From Prevotellaceae bacterium UBA1716 (GTDB lineage Bacteria > Bacteroidota > Bacteroidia > Bacteroidales > Bacteroidaceae), in contig DCIW01000232.1 of NCBI GenBank assembly GCA_002317225.1, forward strand, positions 1-10,170: a stretch of 10,170 bases of DNA, read 5' to 3'. Shown piece by piece: positions 5,013 to 10,170 of this stretch. Every line of letters starts with the position of its first letter. Positions within the stretch are counted from its first letter, which is position 1. The position numbers and the translations under genes are program-made. Below the pieces are notes generated by a model. It did not search any database. It saw only the letters and a list, made by a program, of their open reading frames with translations, and was not told the DNA's origin.

Positions 5013-6752
5013 TTAGTAGAGATAGTCTTCTTCGCTACCACCCTTCTCACTTTCTTTACGATGGAGGTCGTACCAACCAACTTCGCTTGAAGCACTGTAC
5101 TGGTCGAGATTTTTCACCCACTCCTTGAAGTATCCATAACCCCACTCAATCTGCTGCTCTTCCTTCATCCAACGAACTGTATTTGGAACACAAATCTTCT
5201 GTGGAGCATTGATCTTATCTGGACTGAGGTAATTCTTCATATTTGCATTTGCTCCCCTAATCTCATGAACTTCGCCATTGTTTACCACATAGATTGGAAT
5301 ATCATCAGGATTGATTGATTCGAGTGTAACATGATAGTTTGCAATAGCAGATGTAGCTGTACCGAAACCAACATTTACAGGCATGTTAGTTGGATTGTTA
5401 CCTAAGAGATTATGAATCTCATAAAACTCGTTGTCTGCAGAAACTCTAGGATCCTTACCAACATAAATTGGCATTGTACCACCAGCAGCACGGATAGTGA
5501 TTGTAGCGTCTACTACAGGATTGCCCGAATGGTCGTTATTAAAGTTTTCTACGCTGCGCGTATTATAAGTGACATCAAATACAACATCATTGAAGTCAAA
5601 GTCGTATGTATTACCAAGGTCCTCACACAAAATTCGTCTAGAGAATGGAGTGTTATCAATTGGTTCAGCAGGAGTGAGCTTGAGAATCCAGTTGCTGTAA
5701 TAGCCATCAAAATCCTTCTTCACATACTTCTTTGCAGTTCCAGCCTTGTGACCATATTCATCATCCTGGCCGAATGTCTCTTCTGTCTTATAGAATTCGT
5801 AGTCGAATGCAATATAATAACCATCATATTCACGACCAGACTTACCCGTGAATGTAAGGTGAACAAGCACGTAATTGTTACGCCATGTGTCATCATTCGA
5901 ATAGTGTGTTACAAAATCTTCTGTACCTGCCGAAGTGTAGAAGTCGCACATACGGCGCTTAGTGGTTACAGTATTTCCATTTGCATCCTTGAAACCGTCA
6001 GCAGTATATGGATTGTCCATATCCATCGAAACCTGCTTCACACTATGCAACTTGTTCGATGCGCCACTATTGAAATTGTAAATATGATCATAATTATTCC
6101 AGTCGCCAGTTGCTACCTCCATCGACTTACATCTAAGCTGGTCATAACCAAAGTCGTTCATCTTTTCTTTTGTCACAACCCAGTCCTTTGCATTGTTGTT
6201 GTCGAAGAAGAAACGAGTGACCTGATCATCTACTGTACCATCAGCATTACGGTCGAAATCAGAAGAAACTTCCTGAATGTAGAAGTCAGTACAATGTACC
6301 ACTTGTGTTGATGGCTTATAATGAGTACGGAACCAACAAGATACATACTCAATCTCTTCATCAGTGACATCACCAGCAGGAACGCCATTATACTTTTTGC
6401 TTTCGTCAAACTCGTAATAATGATTATCTCCGCCCAACGAATAACCACCATTAACAGTTTCACCATTACATTGATAAATGTCCGGGAAACCAGGAATAGT
6501 CAAATGATAGATAGACTCCCATTCGTTCTTGTTTGGAACGTTACCACGAGTGCTCAATTCACCAGTAATAGGGCCAAATCCCCAATTGTGATTAGGATCG
6601 ATTTGTCCATATCGATCAACGAAGTTCTTGGTGTAAACACTTTCTAATTCCTGATGTTTGAATTCAACTGAATCAAAACCATTGTCATAGTCAGAACATG
6701 ACATGACACTAATAGCGGCAACAGCCACTAAACTAAAATTTCTAATACGCAT
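5013..6752 (-). CDS. Lipoprotein with LruC/DUF4114-like D-F-D-F-N-D motif, function unknown
   Basis: The 579-residue protein begins with a lipoprotein signal: positive MRIR, a hydrophobic stretch, then VMSC with the lipidated cysteine at 19. The residues after it (SDYDNGFD) are acidic, which in Bacteroidetes can direct lipoproteins to the outer surface. An aromatic region with NPHNWGF-like sequence DPNHNWGFG is at 52-60. DRNADGTVDD (167-176) fits the DxNxDGxVxD pattern of an EF-hand-type calcium loop. ILCEDLGNTYDFDFNDVVFDV (about 374-394) and RAAGGTMPIYVG (421-432) resemble the LruC/DUF4114-type C-terminal region found in Bacteroidetes lipoproteins; this resemblance is from memory and not certain. 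No catalytic motif is recognised. The gene stands alone, with its own promoter, leader and terminator. Adhesion, matrix or glycan binding are possible roles but nothing here proves one. Confidence 0.85.
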   Translation of the reverse strand: MRIRNFSLVAVAAISVMSCSDYDNGFDSVEFKHQELESVYTKNFVDRYGQIDPNHNWGFGPITGELSTRGNVPNKNEWESIYHLTIPGFPDIYQCNGETVNGGYSLGGDNHYYEFDESKKYNGVPAGDVTDEEIEYVSCWFRTHYKPSTQVVHCTDFYIQEVSSDFDRNADGTVDDQVTRFFFDNNNAKDWVVTKEKMNDFGYDQLRCKSMEVATGDWNNYDHIYNFNSGASNKLHSVKQVSMDMDNPYTADGFKDANGNTVTTKRRMCDFYTSAGTEDFVTHYSNDDTWRNNYVLVHLTFTGKSGREYDGYYIAFDYEFYKTEETFGQDDEYGHKAGTAKKYVKKDFDGYYSNWILKLTPAEPIDNTPFSRRILCEDLGNTYDFDFNDVVFDVTYNTRSVENFNNDHSGNPVVDATITIRAAGGTMPIYVGKDPRVSADNEFYEIHNLLGNNPTNMPVNVGFGTATSAIANYHVTLESINPDDIPIYVVNNGEVHEIRGANANMKNYLSPDKINAPQKICVPNTVRWMKEEQQIEWGYGYFKEWVKNLDQYSASSEVGWYDLHRKESEKGGSEEDYLY

Positions 6753-6754
6753 TT

Positions 6755-6807
6755 TAAGTTATCAGTTCTTGTTTACAACAGCACTACATATTATGTAAGT
6801 TATCAGT
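6755..6807 (-). repeat. Two 12-bp direct repeats in the lipoprotein leader
   Basis: TAAGTTATCAGT occurs at 6755-6766 and again at 6796-6807, 41 bp apart. In the mRNA these read ACTGATAACTTA; the second copy ends two bases before the start codon, where a ribosome would bind. A 9-bp match, AGTACAAAT, also recurs at 6805-6813 and 6847-6855 at nearly the same distance (42 bp), hinting at an old 41-42 bp tandem duplication. Confidence 0.6.
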
Positions 6808-6820
6808 ACAAATGTGCTGT
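6778..6820 (-). promoter_or_regulatory. Possible stem-loop in the lipoprotein leader
   Basis: ACAGCAC (6778-6784) can pair with GTGCTGT (6814-6820). Directly inside, TACAT (6785-6789) pairs with ATGTA (6793-6797). One copy of the 12-bp leader repeat falls in the unpaired part and the other lies outside, next to the start codon. This would be transcribed RNA if the promoter box at 6865-6872 is used. A regulatory role is inference. Confidence 0.4.
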
Positions 6821-6864
6821 ATGAAAGTTAATCCTTATTTACCTTAAGTACAAATTTTATGACG

Positions 6865-6872
6865 CAAAGATA
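6865..6872 (-). promoter_or_regulatory. -7 box of the lipoprotein gene
   Basis: Read on the minus strand this is TATCTTTG followed by GC, an exact TAnnTTTG match. Transcription would start near 6858, giving a long leader of about 105 nt before the ATG at 6752. No TTG is visible 19-21 bp upstream. The A/T-rich stretch 6873-7020 upstream holds nothing else I can identify. Confidence 0.55.
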
Positions 6873-7020
6873 GTGTATTTTGTTCATTATGCGTATAAAA
6901 TTTCCGAAAAATATCATTTTTACTACGAAAATAATTCAAAGCAGTACACTTTCATGAGAAATATTGTATATTCATTACATTTTTACACTGTTTGCGCACA
7001 CAGAATACATTTCGAACATC

Positions 7021-7060
7021 AAAAAGCACCAACTGCTGACAATTAGTCAACGGCTGGTGC
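7021..7060 (-). terminator. Intrinsic terminator of the beta-galactosidase gene
   Basis: GCACCA (7026-7031) pairs with TGGTGC (7055-7060). Inner TGAC/GTCA (7037-7040, 7046-7049) and a short C/G-rich step between them extend the stem around the loop AATTA. On the minus strand it is followed by five T (7025-7021), 33 bp after the stop codon at 7094. This is a standard Rho-independent terminator. Confidence 0.82.
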
Positions 7061-7093
7061 CAAATTACTTATGTTTGTAGTATCTTTTCGGAA

Positions 7094-10000
7094 CTACTTA
7101 ACTGCGCTTATGATATATGTGTATGTGTAATCCTTCCAAGGCATCTGGTACTCGTTGCGTGGCCATGCACCCCAAGAGTTTACACAACCGATACCCATTG
7201 AGCGAGCAGAGATGTGGACATCATTGAATGGCTGTGGAACGAGATCGCCTGAGTGGAACTGCTGCTTGTCGCGAGTTGGTTGAAGATCATGTTCTGTGTA
7301 AGGAAGCGCCTGACATTCGAGTGCTTCTGTACCTTCGAAACGGAGTCCGAGACCATTATTGTTAGTCATCTGCCAATAACGAACACCAGTCTTTGTGCCT
7401 GATTCCTGTGGACGAACATATTCTGGCCAATACTGATCAGCAACCTTCTGATTCCAAATGCCAACGAGAGTGGCGTTGTTGCGGTCGATATAGTTTTCAC
7501 CAGGACCTTCACCATAGTACTTGATATTCTCGTACTGCTTCTGGAGCTGGAGGTTCATGCCGTAACGGAGCATCTGTGGCTTTTCCTTTGCATCAGGATT
7601 AACTTTGAGAGCCTGAGTAACGATGAGTTTGCCAGCAGGAGTCATAGTGTAAGTGAGAGCGAGAGAAGCATCAACACCACGCATTTCATAATTAACAGTA
7701 ACTACATAGTTTGATCCATCTTGCTTGATATCGAACGACTTCTTGTTGAGACGAACATTCTGCCAAGCAGCAAGGCGGTTCTGCATACCTGCACCGTAAT
7801 CGTTGTCTGTTGGAGCACGCCAGAAGTCTGGTACGAGTTCTGAATCATCCTGAGTAATCTGTTCGCCATTTACATCGATGTAAGCAATATTACCACTCCA
7901 CTTAGAGAATGTAACTGCAAGTCCGTTAGCTGAGAGAACTGCATATTCGTGACGATCATCAAGTGAAACTGAAGGAGCAGCCGCCTTTGACTTCTTATTT
8001 ACAACTGGTTGAGCGGCAACTTCTTCTACCTTTGGATAAGCATAGTCAGTAAGTTTGAATTCTTCGTGAGCAATGCATTCGCCTTTCTTCTGGAGCTTAG
8101 TATCTTCATCAAGGATGTATTCAACGCGAACAATCACTTCCTTTCCGCTTGTTCCATATTCGCCAGCCATAGCCTTACCGATTTCTTCGATAGTAACAAC
8201 CTGACGACCCTGTGGAACAATACGCATACGACCTACATTCTGTGTGCCTGTAGCAACTGCTTCACCATCAGCAAGAATAGTGTACTTCATCATGACACCC
8301 CAAATTGGAGTGAAGAAGTTCTCGTTGTAGATTTCAACATCGCCAGTCTTGATATCCTTGATTGTTGTCCAGATGTTCTGATAGCAATACTTGATTTCAT
8401 AAGCATGTGGATGTGGAACACGGTCAGGAGAAATCATACCGTTACAGTTAAAGTTATTGTCTGATGCAGGGAAACGACCATAGTCGCCACCATAAGTCCA
8501 AATTTGCTTGCCAGTAACCTTTGACTTACCACGGAAGCCCTGATCGATGTAATCCCAAACATATCCACCCTGATATTTAGGATACTTGCGGATAATGTCC
8601 CAATATTCCTTGAGACCACCACCTGAGTTACCCATTGTATGGCAGTATTCACACTGGATAAGAGGCTTCTGATACTTGTCATTTTCACAATAGTTGATAT
8701 TGCCTTCATAACCTTCGTACATAGGACAATAGATATCTGATGCACGACCTTCACGATGAGCCTGCTCGTACTGACATGGACGAGATGGGTCGTAAGCCTT
8801 TACCCAATCGTAAGCATCTTCGAAGTTCTTACCATAACCTGATTCGTTACCAAGTGACCACACTATGATAGCAGGGTGATTCTTCAAGACGCGAAGGTTA
8901 TGTTCCTGGCGTTCAATGTGCATATCGTGGAAACGTGCATCCTTTGAGAGAGATTCCTTACCATAACCCATACCATGACTTTCGATATTTGATTCAGCAG
9001 TAAGGTAGATACCATATTCATCGCAAAGCTGATACCAACGTGGATCGTCAGGATAATGACAAGTACGAACAGCGTTACAGTTGAGTTGCTTGAGAACCTG
9101 AATGTCCTGAACCATACGGTCAACGCTTACTACATAACCACCATCTGGGTCGAGTTCGTGACGGTCAGCACCCTTGATAAGGATAGGTTGGCCATTGACA
9201 AGAAGTTGGGCATTCTTGATTTCAACCTTACGAAAACCAACACGCTGTGGGATAACTTCAAGAGCCTTATTTCCATCATAAAGATAAGTATAAACTGTAT
9301 AGAGAGAAGGAGTCTCTGCAGTCCACTTAGCAGGTGATGGGTAGTCAATATTGATTGTGGCAGTACCATCAGCAGCAATTGCTTCGGGAAGGAGAGTCTT
9401 TGGAGTGACATCTGTGCCCTTTGGGTCAACGAGCTTAACGACTACACGTTTGCCAGCAGCAGCCTTTGAAGCAGTTACCTTGATGTTGAGTTTACCATCC
9501 TTATAATTATTAACAAGGTCAGGAGTGATGAAAAGGTCTTCGATATGTGCCTGAGGACGTGCATAAAGGTAGCACTCGCGAGCAATACCACAAAGACGCC
9601 AGAAGTCCTGATCTTCGTTCCATGAACCATCACACCAACGCATAATCTGCATTGCGATAAGGTTCTCCTTTCCTGGAACGAGATACTTAGTAACATCAAA
9701 CTCAGCAGCAACCTTTGAGTCTTCCGAATAACCTACATATTTCCCGTTAATATAAACCTCAACGTTTGACGTTGCAGAACCGATATGCATCACCACATTC
9801 TGACCCTTCCAATCAGCAGGAATAGTGAATGACTTACGATAAGTACCCACATGATTTCCCTTGTCCTGAACTGTAGGTGGCTGTCCTACCCAGTCAGAGC
9901 GCCATGCATAGTGATTGTTTACATAGATTGCATCTCCATAACCATTGAGTTCCCACATACCAGGCACAGGCATTGTACCCCATTTTGAGTCGTCAACTTT

Positions 10001-10170
10001 AGTTGAATAATAGTCTTTGAGACGCTGGTTTGCACTTTCTACCCAATTGAACTTCCATGTTCCTTCAAGTGAGAGATAGCGACTTGAGTTAGCTTTCGCA
10101 TTAGCACGAGGGCCATTGTCCTTCATTGCGAGACCTTCATTCTCGTATGCAAAGAAGTCTGCACGATTCT
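7094..10170 (-). CDS. lacZ: GH2 beta-galactosidase (LacZ-like), N-terminus outside the window
   Basis: The visible 1024 residues hydrolyse terminal beta-galactosides by the retaining GH2 mechanism. The first ATG in view (10126) is not the start: the frame is open to the edge and residues before it (NRADFFAYENEGLA) match the family N-terminus. Counting from that Met, the parts are the sugar-binding domain (about 15-190), Ig-like domain (195-300), TIM barrel (305-585), a second Ig-like domain (590-700), a Lys/Ala linker (709-719) and the Bgal_small domain (735-1005). The acid/base glutamate is E428 in SLGNESGYG (codon 8843-8845); the nucleophile is E493 in QCEYCHTMGNS (codon 8648-8650). ESHGMG (382-387) and MYEGYE (469-474) match metal- and active-site residues of E. 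coli LacZ. Any signal peptide is out of view, so periplasmic location is unproven. Natural substrates might be plant or host galactosides rather than lactose. Confidence 0.94.
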   Translation of the reverse strand, partial: NRADFFAYENEGLAMKDNGPRANAKANSSRYLSLEGTWKFNWVESANQRLKDYYSTKVDDSKWGTMPVPGMWELNGYGDAIYVNNHYAWRSDWVGQPPTVQDKGNHVGTYRKSFTIPADWKGQNVVMHIGSATSNVEVYINGKYVGYSEDSKVAAEFDVTKYLVPGKENLIAMQIMRWCDGSWNEDQDFWRLCGIARECYLYARPQAHIEDLFITPDLVNNYKDGKLNIKVTASKAAAGKRVVVKLVDPKGTDVTPKTLLPEAIAADGTATINIDYPSPAKWTAETPSLYTVYTYLYDGNKALEVIPQRVGFRKVEIKNAQLLVNGQPILIKGADRHELDPDGGYVVSVDRMVQDIQVLKQLNCNAVRTCHYPDDPRWYQLCDEYGIYLTAESNIESHGMGYGKESLSKDARFHDMHIERQEHNLRVLKNHPAIIVWSLGNESGYGKNFEDAYDWVKAYDPSRPCQYEQAHREGRASDIYCPMYEGYEGNINYCENDKYQKPLIQCEYCHTMGNSGGGLKEYWDIIRKYPKYQGGYVWDYIDQGFRGKSKVTGKQIWTYGGDYGRFPASDNNFNCNGMISPDRVPHPHAYEIKYCYQNIWTTIKDIKTGDVEIYNENFFTPIWGVMMKYTILADGEAVATGTQNVGRMRIVPQGRQVVTIEEIGKAMAGEYGTSGKEVIVRVEYILDEDTKLQKKGECIAHEEFKLTDYAYPKVEEVAAQPVVNKKSKAAAPSVSLDDRHEYAVLSANGLAVTFSKWSGNIAYIDVNGEQITQDDSELVPDFWRAPTDNDYGAGMQNRLAAWQNVRLNKKSFDIKQDGSNYVVTVNYEMRGVDASLALTYTMTPAGKLIVTQALKVNPDAKEKPQMLRYGMNLQLQKQYENIKYYGEGPGENYIDRNNATLVGIWNQKVADQYWPEYVRPQESGTKTGVRYWQMTNNNGLGLRFEGTEALECQALPYTEHDLQPTRDKQQFHSGDLVPQPFNDVHISARSMGIGCVNSWGAWPRNEYQMPWKDYTYTYIISAVK

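Noticed and set aside
5412..6311. A 299-codon open frame on the plus strand opposite the lipoprotein gene
   Set aside because: It lies wholly antisense to a well-supported gene, its translation is an unpatterned mix rich in Ile, Val and Cys, and no promoter box precedes it.
1..10170. CRISPR array, tRNA, rRNA or a defence or transposase gene
   Set aside because: I looked for regularly spaced repeats, cloverleaf and rRNA sequences and transposase or nuclease motifs and saw none.

Overview
The window looks like chromosome of a Bacteroidetes bacterium, most likely Prevotella or a close relative. The evidence is the Bacteroidetes -7 promoter box TAnnTTTG upstream of four genes, no Shine-Dalgarno sequences before the starts, a eukaryote-type (GT3) glycogen synthase, and a lipoprotein whose signal ends in Cys-Ser-Asp. 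The genus is an inference from overall character; there is no rRNA here to confirm it.

Layout. Positions 1-2484 (minus strand) hold a glycogen operon: a GT3 glycogen synthase followed 31 bp later by an alpha-glucan phosphorylase that runs off the left edge. One enzyme builds the storage polymer and the other releases glucose-1-phosphate from it. Positions 2485-2992 are non-coding. They hold the operon promoter and, next to it, a symmetrical element of about 280 bp with long terminal inverted repeats around a 60-bp palindrome, resembling a MITE.

Positions 2993-4899 form a divergent metal-homeostasis pair. On the minus strand is a permease of the SO_0444 Cu/Zn efflux type with a His/Cys-rich linker and a C-terminal heavy-metal-associated domain. 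On the plus strand is a Fur-family regulator. They share a 158-bp spacer with a TAnnTTTG box facing each way and two candidate operators.

Positions 5013-6752 (minus strand) encode a lipoprotein with a D-F-D-F-N-D motif resembling the LruC/DUF4114 group; its function is unknown. It has a hairpin terminator and a structured, repeat-containing leader. Positions 7094-10170 (minus strand) encode most of a GH2 beta-galactosidase whose N-terminus lies outside the window, followed by a clear intrinsic terminator.

Most of the window is ordinary core and carbohydrate metabolism. The parts that deserve a second look are the MITE-like element at about 2702-2983, with its helically phased TTGCCA half-sites, and the Fur/efflux divergon, including a 7-bp tandem repeat inside the permease gene.
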